NCBI RefSeq assembly: GCF_900142025.1
Contig: NZ_FQZM01000003.1
Coordinates: 124,001-188,000, forward strand
DNA length: 64,000 nt
Reading direction: 5' to 3'
From: Desulfofundulus thermosubterraneus DSM 16057
GTDB lineage: Bacteria > Bacillota > Desulfotomaculia > Desulfotomaculales > Desulfovirgulaceae
This document shows, one piece after another, positions 56,462 through 64,000 of this stretch (its first letter is position 1; each line of letters starts with the position of its first letter). Below the pieces are notes generated by a model that did no database searches, was not told where the DNA came from, and worked only from the letters and a program-made list of their open reading frames with translations. A program made the position numbers and the translations under genes.

Positions 56462-57643
56462 CTAAACAATAACCACTTCATCGGGGTAGCTGGTTAGCCT
56501 CTCCAGCCCCCGCTCCCCAACCACAAAGGTATTTTCAATGCCTACAGCTCCCCGGTCCGGGAAAATAAATTTCGGCTCTACGGCCATCACCATACCCGCC
56601 TGCAACTTTTCCTTCACTCCCCGGGCCAGCACGGGCAGCTCGTTTAATTCCAGGCCGATGCCATGCCCCACAAAACGCACCCGGTCGCCGTAGCCCATAA
56701 AATGTTCTGCCAGACCGGCCCCGGCGGCCATCGTCAGAGCTAGCTCGTAAAGTTCCCCGCCGGTTACTCCCGGCCGGGCCGCCGCCACCAGGGCGTTCTG
56801 GATGGATACCGCCACCTCATGGGCTTTAAGCAGGTCTCCGGGCAGGTACCCGAGGGCAAAAACCCGGGTCATGTCCACCTGGTAGCCGTTGGCCACTCCC
56901 ACATAATCCACCATCACCGGGTCGCCGGGAGCAATAGAGTGTTTGCCCACGCCAAAAGGAAAGGCCGGCGTAAAACCGGGTCCACCCAGGGGGCTGTCAA
57001 AGTAACTGGGCACCCCCCCGCTGGGTCCGGCCAGGAGGCAGCCCCAGAAGAACTCCTGGTTGAACCCCCGCACCCGGATCAGCCCCATATGGCCGGCACA
57101 GCGGGCCGCCGCCTCCACCCGGGCGGCCAGCTCAAGCTCGCATATTCCCTCCCGGAGCATTTCCGGAATCCGGGCGAAGACGCCATCCATCATGGCAGCT
57201 GATTCTTTTAAAAGACCGATCTCGTACGCCGATTTTACAGCCCGCAATTCCCTGATCTGAAGCGAACAGTCCACAATTTGGCCGGGAAAAATTTTTTCGT
57301 AGCGGCGAAACAGGTTAACCGGCAGCACGTCCAGTTCCATGCCCAGCACCTCAGGCATCGCCAGACCACGGTCAGCCAAAAGCCCCGGGATTTCTTCCGG
57401 CCTGCGCAGGGGTACCACTTCCGCCGGCACCAGGGTGGGATCAACGCGCTCTTTGCTCCGGCGGATCATGAAAAGGGCACGCCCCCGGGCCGGAACGTAC
57501 AGGTGGGCGCTCTGGGTGGTGCCGCAGAAGTACACCAGATCCGCTCCCTGCAGGAGCAGGGCGCCGTCCATACCCCGGCTCTTTAAAACCTCTTGAAAGC
57601 GTTCCACCCTGGCCGCCAGTTCCGCTAAAGGAGGATAAGACAT
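56462..57643 (-). CDS. M24-family (Xaa-Pro) metallopeptidase
   Basis: A 393-aa creatinase/prolidase-type protein. N-terminal creatinase-like domain (residues 1-150, GALLLQGADLVYFCGTTQSAH) and a pita-bread catalytic domain with the five metal ligands in order: Asp in PVMVDYVG, Asp in YQVDMTRVF, His in FVGHGIGLELNE, Glu in VMAVEPKF and Glu in GIENTFVV. It probably cleaves Xaa-Pro dipeptides or N-terminal Xaa-Pro bonds. GGAAGGTGG precedes the ATG. It is a single gene upstream of, and on the same strand as, the LytTR operon but separated by an AT-rich gap. Confidence 0.93.
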   Translation of the reverse strand: MSYPPLAELAARVERFQEVLKSRGMDGALLLQGADLVYFCGTTQSAHLYVPARGRALFMIRRSKERVDPTLVPAEVVPLRRPEEIPGLLADRGLAMPEVLGMELDVLPVNLFRRYEKIFPGQIVDCSLQIRELRAVKSAYEIGLLKESAAMMDGVFARIPEMLREGICELELAARVEAAARCAGHMGLIRVRGFNQEFFWGCLLAGPSGGVPSYFDSPLGGPGFTPAFPFGVGKHSIAPGDPVMVDYVGVANGYQVDMTRVFALGYLPGDLLKAHEVAVSIQNALVAAARPGVTGGELYELALTMAAGAGLAEHFMGYGDRVRFVGHGIGLELNELPVLARGVKEKLQAGMVMAVEPKFIFPDRGAVGIENTFVVGERGLERLTSYPDEVVIV

Positions 57644-57729
57644 TTTTTGCCACCTTCCTGTTTAAAAAACATTCGCCACCGGGCACCGGCTTCCTGAATT
57701 CAGAGTAAAAATTTTAACCTAATTTCTCT

Positions 57730-58968
57730 TTACTCCAGTTCACAGCGGTCCCCGGCTATAGTTAGTTCACCCCACATTTCTTCCAGTTCCCGCCGGCTGT
57801 CAAATAAAGCCCCCACCACCCGGCCGTCCAGCGCTCCCTCCTGCACCTGGTTGCCGATAATGCGTTCGATATGGTGCCAGGGCAGGCCGGGCCGGTAAGG
57901 CCGGTCCTCTTTTAGAGCCGTAAACATATCACTTACTGCCATAATCCGTGATCCCAAACATAGCTGGGAACCTGCCAGCCGGAAAGGATAGCCCTGACCA
58001 TTAAGTTTTTCGTGATGGTAAGCCGCCCACCGGGCCAGGGACAGCTGATCATCGAAGGGCCTGAGCAGCCAGTAAGTATAATAAGTATGCTGCTTGATCC
58101 GGTTAAATTCTTTTTCGGTTAAACGGCCGGGTTTTTCCAAAATGCTCTCGGGTACGGTTAACTTGCCCAGGTCATGCAGCAAACCCGCCATTTCCATCAG
58201 CAGGCACTCCCCCTCACTCATCCCCATGTGCCGGGCCAGGTGACGGGCCACCGCGGCCACCCCCCGGGAATGGCGGTGGGTAAAGGGGCTTTTAGCGTCA
58301 ATCACCCGGGCAAAAAGCCGGGCCACTGGCATCAACTGGGTTAGATCGACAATGAAAATTTGTCTTCCCACCAGGCCCAGTAAATTTTCGGTCAGACAGG
58401 GAGCCGTAATATCCAACCAGAAGCTTTCCGCCCTGGCCAGGCGCATGAAAATCTCCACCAGGTCGGGGTCAAAAACCCTTCCCGACAGCAATTGAATCTG
58501 CTTGATAATGGGCTCTCTTTGATCCAGGATGTATTCCCGGTCGGTCAACAAAACATCCAGCCGGTCGGCCAGGTGAATAATCCGGGCCGCCAGGGGGATA
58601 CCGGCCCCCGCCTTCCCGGAAGGGTTGTCTCCCCGCCAGCGATCGTGGTGGGAGAGAATGATTTCGGCGGCGGGAGCTAAAATGTCCACATCGGAAACAA
58701 ATTGATAGCCCCGCCGGCAATGTTCCCAGGGATCCCGGATATCGAAGGCCTCCAGGGCATCCTTTTCGGGCCAGGTAACCGCTCCGGCATCGTGGATAAT
58801 TGCCGCTTTAAAAAGATCTAAACGCTCCTCAAAAGATATCCCCGCGGCTTCACCAATGCGCAGGGCAACCAGGGCCACCCGCTGGTGATGGCGCATTAAA
58901 CCCCGGCGGGAGAAATCCAGGGCCAGGGACAGGTTGACGAGCAGCCGGGCCAGGTCTATTACGGGCAT
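57730..58968 (-). CDS. Protein with two tandem HD-GYP-like domains
   Basis: A 412-aa protein. The first module (about 25-190) has HHQRVALVALRIGEA, AAIIHDAGAV, SHHDRWRGDN and RIIHLADRLDVLLTDREY; its GYP position is replaced, so it may be inactive or regulatory. The second module (about 220-395) is more canonical: THRHSRGVAAVARHLARH, AGLLHDLGKLTVPESIL, IKQHTYYTYWLL, YHHEKLNGQGYPFRL and MAVSDMFTALKEDRPYRPG. It should be a c-di-GMP phosphodiesterase controlled by its first half. GGGGGAAACC precedes the ATG. No signal or membrane segment. Confidence 0.9.
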   Translation of the reverse strand: MPVIDLARLLVNLSLALDFSRRGLMRHHQRVALVALRIGEAAGISFEERLDLFKAAIIHDAGAVTWPEKDALEAFDIRDPWEHCRRGYQFVSDVDILAPAAEIILSHHDRWRGDNPSGKAGAGIPLAARIIHLADRLDVLLTDREYILDQREPIIKQIQLLSGRVFDPDLVEIFMRLARAESFWLDITAPCLTENLLGLVGRQIFIVDLTQLMPVARLFARVIDAKSPFTHRHSRGVAAVARHLARHMGMSEGECLLMEMAGLLHDLGKLTVPESILEKPGRLTEKEFNRIKQHTYYTYWLLRPFDDQLSLARWAAYHHEKLNGQGYPFRLAGSQLCLGSRIMAVSDMFTALKEDRPYRPGLPWHHIERIIGNQVQEGALDGRVVGALFDSRRELEEMWGELTIAGDRCELE

Positions 58969-59026
58969 GCCAGGTTTCCCCCTAATTTATTGACATAAGT
59001 GGCCATTTAATGCAACTATGCTGGGA

Positions 59027-59056
59027 GCGGCCGGTCGCCCCGGGACGACCGGCCGC
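59027..59056. other. Strong GC-rich stem-loop between genes
   Basis: GCGGCCGGTCG and CGACCGGCCGC form a perfect 11-bp stem with an 8-base loop in the gap after the threonine synthase stop. CCCTTTCC follows on the plus strand, and no T-run follows on the minus strand. Possible terminator or 3' stabiliser. Confidence 0.5.
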
Positions 59057-59084
59057 CCTTTCCGTTGCGGGGTTGAAGCGGTGT

Positions 59085-60590
59085 CTAGTTGCGCCCGGTT
59101 AAAAGCTCCTGCACCACCCGTTTCATTTCCTCCGGTGCCACGGTCAAAGTATGGCGCACCGGTTTTTTATCCAGGTCCTTTAACCCTTTGGGTATGGGCA
59201 GCCCGGTGGCCCGGGACAGGGTCTCGAGCAGCTCGAATTCTCCTTTTCCCCGTACCGCCTCTTCCCCCAGGATGGCCGTAGCCACGCTTTGATTGAACTT
59301 AAAAGGACTGGCCGTGGAGGCAATCACCGTTTTACTGGTATCCCTGGTAGCCTCGACGTAGCGGTCATAAACATACTTGCCCACGGCGGTATGGGTGTCC
59401 ATCAGGTAACCATACTGCCGGTAAGTATTGCGGATGGTCTCCATGGTGGCTGGGTCACCGGCAAAATCGGACCAGAAAACGGCCTGGATCTTTTCCAGCG
59501 TTTCGCCGTCCACCTGGTAGCGCCCTGCAGTTTGCAGCGCTCCCATCCACTCCCGCACCCTCGCGGCATCGCCACCGGTAACCTCATAAAGCAATCGCTC
59601 CAGGTTGCTGGAAATGAGGATATCCATGGAAGGGGAGATGGTACGATAAAATTCCCTGGTGCGGTCGTAGGTGCCCGTGCGGATAAAGTCCGTCAACACA
59701 TTGTTGCGGTTGGCCGCACAGATAAGCCGTTTGACCGGCAGTCCCATCTGCCGGGCATAAAAGGCGGCCAGGATATTGCCGAAGTTACCTGTAGGCACCA
59801 CGAAGTTCACAGTTTCACCGGAAGCGATCTCCCCTTTGGCCAACAAATCCGCATAGGCTGAAAAATAATAAACAATTTGGGGCACCAGTCGCCCCCAGTT
59901 AATGGAATTGGCTGAAGAAAAGCGGTAGCCCCGGCGGTCAACGGCCGCATTTACCGCGGAGTCGGTGAAAATTGCCTTCACCCCGCTCTGGGTCTGGTCA
60001 AAGTTCCCCTCCACCGCCACCACGTGGACATTGCGGCCCTCCTGGGTGATCATCTGCAGGCGCTGTACTTCACTGACCCCCCGGGCCGGGAAAAAGACAA
60101 TGATATGGGTACCGGGCACATCCCGGAAACCTTCCAGGGCGGCCTTACCCGTATCGCCGGAGGTGGCCACCAGGATGGCAATTTCCCTATCTTCCCCCGT
60201 CTTTTTCACCGCCCGGGGCAAAAGCCGGGGCAGTATTTGCAGGGCCATATCCTTGAAGGCGCAGGTGGGGCCGTGCCACAGCTCGAGCACGTACAGGTGT
60301 TCATCCAGTTTTTGCAGCGGGGCAATTTCCGGCACGTCAAACTTTTCCCGGTCGTAGGCTCCCTGTACGCATTCCCTGATTTCACCGGAGGTGAAGTCAG
60401 TCAGAAACAATTGCAGTATGCTTGCCGCCCGTTCCTGGTAAGTCATTCCGGCCATCAAGGCCAGCTCGCCGGCAGTCACATAGACCGGGCGGTCTGGCAC
60501 AAACAGCCCCCCGTCGGGAGCAATGCCCAGCTTGATGGCTCCGGCGGCACTCACCGGCTGGCTATTTCCCCTGGTACTCTGGTATAACAT
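59085..60590 (-). CDS. thrC: Threonine synthase
   Basis: ThrC converts O-phosphohomoserine to threonine with PLP. The 501-aa protein is of the long (E. coli/yeast-like) class: N-terminal LYQSTRGNSQPVSAAGAIKL, PLP lysine in WHGPTCAFKDMALQIL, SGDTGKAALEGF, phosphate loop FPARGVSEVQRLQM, SSANSINWGRLVPQIVYY and PTGNFGNILAAFYA. AAGGAGTTGCTGCC precedes the ATG. No thrA or thrB is adjacent. Confidence 0.96.
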   Translation of the reverse strand: MLYQSTRGNSQPVSAAGAIKLGIAPDGGLFVPDRPVYVTAGELALMAGMTYQERAASILQLFLTDFTSGEIRECVQGAYDREKFDVPEIAPLQKLDEHLYVLELWHGPTCAFKDMALQILPRLLPRAVKKTGEDREIAILVATSGDTGKAALEGFRDVPGTHIIVFFPARGVSEVQRLQMITQEGRNVHVVAVEGNFDQTQSGVKAIFTDSAVNAAVDRRGYRFSSANSINWGRLVPQIVYYFSAYADLLAKGEIASGETVNFVVPTGNFGNILAAFYARQMGLPVKRLICAANRNNVLTDFIRTGTYDRTREFYRTISPSMDILISSNLERLLYEVTGGDAARVREWMGALQTAGRYQVDGETLEKIQAVFWSDFAGDPATMETIRNTYRQYGYLMDTHTAVGKYVYDRYVEATRDTSKTVIASTASPFKFNQSVATAILGEEAVRGKGEFELLETLSRATGLPIPKGLKDLDKKPVRHTLTVAPEEMKRVVQELLTGRN

Positions 60591-60823
60591 GGCAGCAACT
60601 CCTTGGCATGTAATTACCGTTTTATATTAGCTATAGCATCGTTAAAATCCTGCCCCGAAACACCGGGAGCGCAAGAGGCCGTTTTAATTAAATTTTGCCA
60701 AAGGAAAGGAAATTTACCGCTCATGAGGAATACAATACCTGTACACGAAAATAAAATACCTATACCTCACCGGGGCCTAAAAACATAACAGGTTGGTCCC
60801 ACAAATTTAGGAGGTAACGGAGT

Positions 60824-63427
60824 ATGTACTTCATCCGTACGGTTACTGTAGCACCCAAACTGCCGGAAAAGATCTCCCGCCTGGGCGAGCTGGCCCGCAA
60901 CCTGTGGTTTAGCTGGAACCCCCAGGCACAGGAACTTTTCCGGCGCATCAACAGTTCCCTTTGGGAGGAAGTAAAACACAACCCCGTCTGTTTCCTGCTC
61001 AACGTCAGCCAGGATCAGTTGGAAAGGGTAGCGAAAAGCGAGTCTTTCTTTCTGCTCTACAACCAGGTAATGGAAGACCTGAACCAGTACATGACCGCTC
61101 AAACGTGGTTTAACCGTCAATACCCCGAACACAACAACCACGTTATTGCCTACTTCTCCGCCGAGTTTGGCGTCCATGAATCCCACCCCACCTATTCCGG
61201 CGGGCTGGGATTGCTGGCCGGGGATCACTGCAAGTCGGCCAGCGACCTGGGCCTGCCCTTTGTAGGTGTGGGCTTGTTATACAAAAATGGTTACTTCACC
61301 CAGCGCATTAACCGGGAGGGCTGGCAGGAAGCCCATTATCCCTACTTAAATTTCTACCAGATGCCCATCACCCCCGTAACCCATCCCGACGGTAGCACGC
61401 TGTATGTTCCCGTGGAACTCCCCGGCCGGACCGTATACCTGAAAATATGGCAGATGCAGGTGGGCCGAGTACACATTTACCTCCTGGACGCCGATGTGAC
61501 CCGTAATAACATGGCCGACAGGGCTTTAACCGGCCAGCTCTACGGTGGTGACCGGGAAACACGTATTTGCCAGGAAATCCTGCTGGGTATTGGCGGCGTG
61601 CGGGTACTGCGCGCCCTGAACATTCACCCCCTGGCCTGGCATATCAACGAAGGCCACGCCGCCTTCCTGCTTATTGAAAGGATCCGGGAGCTGGTTCAGG
61701 CCGGGGTTCCGGTAAATGCCGCCGTAGAGGCGGTGCGTGCGGGCACCCTGTTTACCACCCACACCCCCGTTCCTGCCGGACACGATGTTTTCAGCGCCGA
61801 AATGATCGATAAATATTTTAATCATTTATATCATCAGTTGAATATGGAGCGGGAGGATTTTCTGGCCCTGGGGTGGGATGATGAGCAAAAGGTGTTCAAC
61901 ATGACCCTTCTGGCCCTGCGTCTTTCCAGCTACTGCAACGGGGTAAGTAAGCTGCACGGCCAGGTAACCAGGCAAATGTTCCGCCGCTTCTATCCCGGCA
62001 TACCCATGGAGGAAATTCCTGTTTCCTCCATCACCAACGGGGTGCACATCGGTAGCTGGCTCGCCCCGGAATTGCAGGAACTGTTCGACCGTTACCTGGA
62101 AGCCGACTGGCGGCAGAACTGCTGCAACCGGCAAGCCTGGGAACAAGTTTCGGCTATCCCGGCTGAAGAACTGTGGGAGGTACACTGCCGGTTAAAAGAA
62201 AAAATGATCCGCATCGCCCGGGACAACCTGCGCGGCCAGCGGCTGCGCAACCAGGAACCGGCGCTGCGTATCCGGGAAGTAGAGCAATACCTGGACCCCA
62301 GAATACTGACCATTGGCTTTGCCCGCCGTTTTGCCACCTATAAAAGGGCCAACTTGCTCCTGCGGGACAAGGAGCGCCTGGCCCGGCTGGTAAGCGATCC
62401 GGTGCGCCCGATCCAGATCATCTTTGCCGGGAAGGCTCATCCCGCAGATCGCCTGGGGCAGGAGCTGATCAAACAAATTTACGAACTGACCAACCAGGAA
62501 CCCTTTAAAGGACGGGTGGTCCTTCTGGAAGACTACGACATTGCCCTGGCCCGGTCCCTGCTGCAGGGCGTGGATGTATGGCTGAACACTCCCCGCCGAC
62601 CTCTGGAGGCCAGCGGCACCAGCGGTCAAAAGGCCGCCGTAAACGGGGTAATTCATTGCAGCATCCTTGACGGCTGGTGGCCCGAGGCCTACGATGGTGA
62701 AAACGGTTTTGCCGTGGGAGAAACCAGGGAATACCACGATGACGAAACCCAGGACCGGGATGATGCCTACTCCCTCTTTGCCCTGCTGGAGGAAACCATT
62801 ATTCCCATGTATTACGACCGGGATCAAAAGGGAATACCCCGGGCCTGGATCGAGCTGATGAAACGATCCCTGCAAACCATCCCACCCTTTTTTAACACAG
62901 AACGGATGGTTAAAGAATACTGCCAGCAGTTTTATGTGCCGGCCATCGAAAGGAACCTGCACTTCGGCCGCAATAACTACGAACCCGCACGGCATTTAGC
63001 CGCCTTTAAAGAAAGGCTCAAGGAAAACTGGCCCCAGGTGGCTATCACATCCGTGAAGGCCGGAGACACCCAAGCCATGGGGGTAGGGGAAGCGCTGCCA
63101 ATCGAAGCCGTGGTGCAGCTGGGCTCCCTTTCACCAGAAGACGTTACTGTGGAGATAGTCTACGGCAGGGTGGACGAAAAATGCTTCGACAGCTTTGAGC
63201 ACATGCCCGGCGCTTTTTGTTTAATAAATTCCAATGGGCAGTTATGGAACATAAATAAAACAGCCATGACCATGACGGGACAAACACCAGAAGGGACATA
63301 CCTTTACAGGGGCAATCTCATCCTGCCCCAGGGCACCGTGGGCTATACCGTCAGGGTCCGCCCGGTAAACGGCGATTTTGCCCACATCTTTGAGTTGCCC
63401 CTGGTCGCCTGGGCCCCGCATTTTTAA
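60824..63427 (+). CDS. glgP: Alpha-glucan phosphorylase
   Basis: An 867-aa GT35 phosphorylase that releases glucose 1-phosphate from glycogen or maltodextrin. It belongs to the archaeal/Thermotoga-type short group, beginning with the DUF3417 segment (LARNLWFSWNPQAQELFRRI). Key blocks are YFSAEFGVHESHPTYSGGLG, HINEGHAAFLLIER, VSSITNGVHIGSWLAPELQ, FARRFATYKRANLLL and the PLP region EASGTSGQKAAVNGV, GWWPEAYDGENGFAVG. The C-terminal 100 residues form a beta domain. AGGAGG precedes the ATG. With TreT it suggests glycogen and trehalose turnover. Confidence 0.95.
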   Translation: MYFIRTVTVAPKLPEKISRLGELARNLWFSWNPQAQELFRRINSSLWEEVKHNPVCFLLNVSQDQLERVAKSESFFLLYNQVMEDLNQYMTAQTWFNRQYPEHNNHVIAYFSAEFGVHESHPTYSGGLGLLAGDHCKSASDLGLPFVGVGLLYKNGYFTQRINREGWQEAHYPYLNFYQMPITPVTHPDGSTLYVPVELPGRTVYLKIWQMQVGRVHIYLLDADVTRNNMADRALTGQLYGGDRETRICQEILLGIGGVRVLRALNIHPLAWHINEGHAAFLLIERIRELVQAGVPVNAAVEAVRAGTLFTTHTPVPAGHDVFSAEMIDKYFNHLYHQLNMEREDFLALGWDDEQKVFNMTLLALRLSSYCNGVSKLHGQVTRQMFRRFYPGIPMEEIPVSSITNGVHIGSWLAPELQELFDRYLEADWRQNCCNRQAWEQVSAIPAEELWEVHCRLKEKMIRIARDNLRGQRLRNQEPALRIREVEQYLDPRILTIGFARRFATYKRANLLLRDKERLARLVSDPVRPIQIIFAGKAHPADRLGQELIKQIYELTNQEPFKGRVVLLEDYDIALARSLLQGVDVWLNTPRRPLEASGTSGQKAAVNGVIHCSILDGWWPEAYDGENGFAVGETREYHDDETQDRDDAYSLFALLEETIIPMYYDRDQKGIPRAWIELMKRSLQTIPPFFNTERMVKEYCQQFYVPAIERNLHFGRNNYEPARHLAAFKERLKENWPQVAITSVKAGDTQAMGVGEALPIEAVVQLGSLSPEDVTVEIVYGRVDEKCFDSFEHMPGAFCLINSNGQLWNINKTAMTMTGQTPEGTYLYRGNLILPQGTVGYTVRVRPVNGDFAHIFELPLVAWAPHF

Positions 63428-63501
63428 AAGCAGGAAAACGCAAAAGAAGGGTGGAATTTATAATATGGTCTGATCACTTGAAGACAGGAGGTATTGCTGT
63501 T

Positions 63502-64000
63502 ATGAACTGGAAAGAGTTGCGGGAGGCAGCCCGGAAAAAACTGAAAGGGTATTGCCGGGTATGCCCGAGCTGTGATGGTCGTGCCTGTGCCGGGGAAGTC
63601 CCGGGTATGGGGGGAACCGGTACGGGAGCATCCTTTATGGCGAATATAGAAGCACTGGCCCGTTACCGCTTAAATTTGCGCACACTTCACGGGGCTAGAA
63701 ATCCGGATACCAGCCTGACCCTCTTTGGCAAAGAACTGACCACTCCCATTCTTGCCGCCCCCATGACCGGAGTTACCTATAACATGGGGGGTGCCCTTAC
63801 CGAGCGGGAGTTCATCGGCATGATCATGTCCGGGGCCCGCCAGGCCGGCACCCTGGGCATGTCGGGGGACAGCGGCGACCCGGTATGTTACACCTCCGGG
63901 CTGGAAGCCATCGCTGCAGAAGGAGGGCACGGTATCCCGGTGATTAAGCCCCGGGAGCAACAGGCCATCATTGAGCGCATACGCCGGGCGGAAGAAGCCG
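63502..64000 (+). CDS. FMN-dependent alpha-hydroxy-acid oxidizing protein (5' part, cut by the window end)
   Basis: The visible 166 residues start MNWKELREAARKKLKGYC with a Cys-rich segment CRVCPSCDGRACAGEVPG, then GMGGTGTGASF and the FMN-barrel opening LTTPILAAPMTGVTYNMGG. This N-terminus is typical of the clostridial 'alpha-hydroxy-acid oxidizing protein' group related to lactate oxidase and type 2 IPP isomerase. GGAGGTATT precedes the ATG. The gene runs off the window, so its active-site His and the end are not seen. Confidence 0.85.
   Translation, partial: MNWKELREAARKKLKGYCRVCPSCDGRACAGEVPGMGGTGTGASFMANIEALARYRLNLRTLHGARNPDTSLTLFGKELTTPILAAPMTGVTYNMGGALTEREFIGMIMSGARQAGTLGMSGDSGDPVCYTSGLEAIAAEGGHGIPVIKPREQQAIIERIRRAEEA

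Noticed and set aside
62192-62995. 267-codon minus-strand frame inside glgP
   Set aside because: Antisense of conserved phosphorylase motifs; shadow.

Overview
The window looks like chromosome of a GC-rich, endospore-forming, strictly anaerobic Firmicute of the Desulfotomaculum/Pelotomaculum/Desulfofundulus type (Peptococcaceae sensu lato). This is inferred from gene content: an alpha/beta small acid-soluble spore protein, strong GGAGG-type ribosome binding sites with many GTG/TTG starts, a CooS carbon monoxide dehydrogenase, sulfur-handling genes, SLH surface proteins and several chemoreceptors. No rRNA, tRNA, CRISPR array or intact transposase was seen, so species level is open.

Layout. 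0-5 kb: housekeeping and small genes (SASP, lytic transglycosylase, ComEA-like, DUF421, CitE-like lyase). 5-16.3 kb: a minus-strand operon running TauE/SafE exporter, small membrane protein, cytoplasmic molybdopterin oxidoreductase, four-cluster ferredoxin, an NAD(P)/FAD/Fe-S oxidoreductase fused to a chemoreceptor signalling domain, and a transmembrane chemoreceptor. A Crp/Fnr regulator is divergent from it, and three evenly spaced TGTCA-N6-TGACA-like operators lie between them. A second copy of the ferredoxin follows the regulator. 16.3-24.7 kb: nitroreductase, UspA, a cyclic-di-GMP-I (GEMM) riboswitch with terminator ahead of an ArsB/NhaD-type transporter, DeoC, TreT, FetAB-like ABC exporter, CBS and HPP proteins. 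24.9-32.8 kb: a P1B-ATPase/HMA/thioredoxin set and an RND efflux operon with its TetR regulator. The RND operon is bracketed by 38-bp imperfect direct repeats.

33-47 kb: a cNMP-DUF2225 protein, an FtsA-like actin with beta-grasp-like repeats, and a minus-strand operon of small siroheme reductase, Cys-rich protein, globin-coupled sensor and a chemoreceptor split into two reading frames. Then come a CODH cluster (FAD oxidoreductase, CooS, CooF), a secreted rhodanese, and a YeiH-type exporter with a one-helix partner. 47-57 kb: an SLH/FecR/beta-propeller surface protein, a CHASE2 nucleotide cyclase, DUF3307, GAF-HD-GYP, and an Agr-like signalling operon in which the ATPase-bearing kinase has Gln at the phospho-acceptor position. 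The adjacent membrane protein carries the histidine but has no ATPase. A 192-bp piece of that gene is duplicated in direct orientation 6.75 kb away, bracketing the surface-protein/cyclase block. 57-64 kb: M24 peptidase, double HD-GYP, threonine synthase, glucan phosphorylase and a truncated FMN oxidase.

Most notable candidates for an undescribed system are the redox-oxidoreductase/chemoreceptor fusion in the sulfur-type Mo operon, the histidine-kinase activities split over two proteins, and the siroheme reductase/globin-sensor/split-receptor operon. All functional statements rest on motif recognition by eye; no database search was run.
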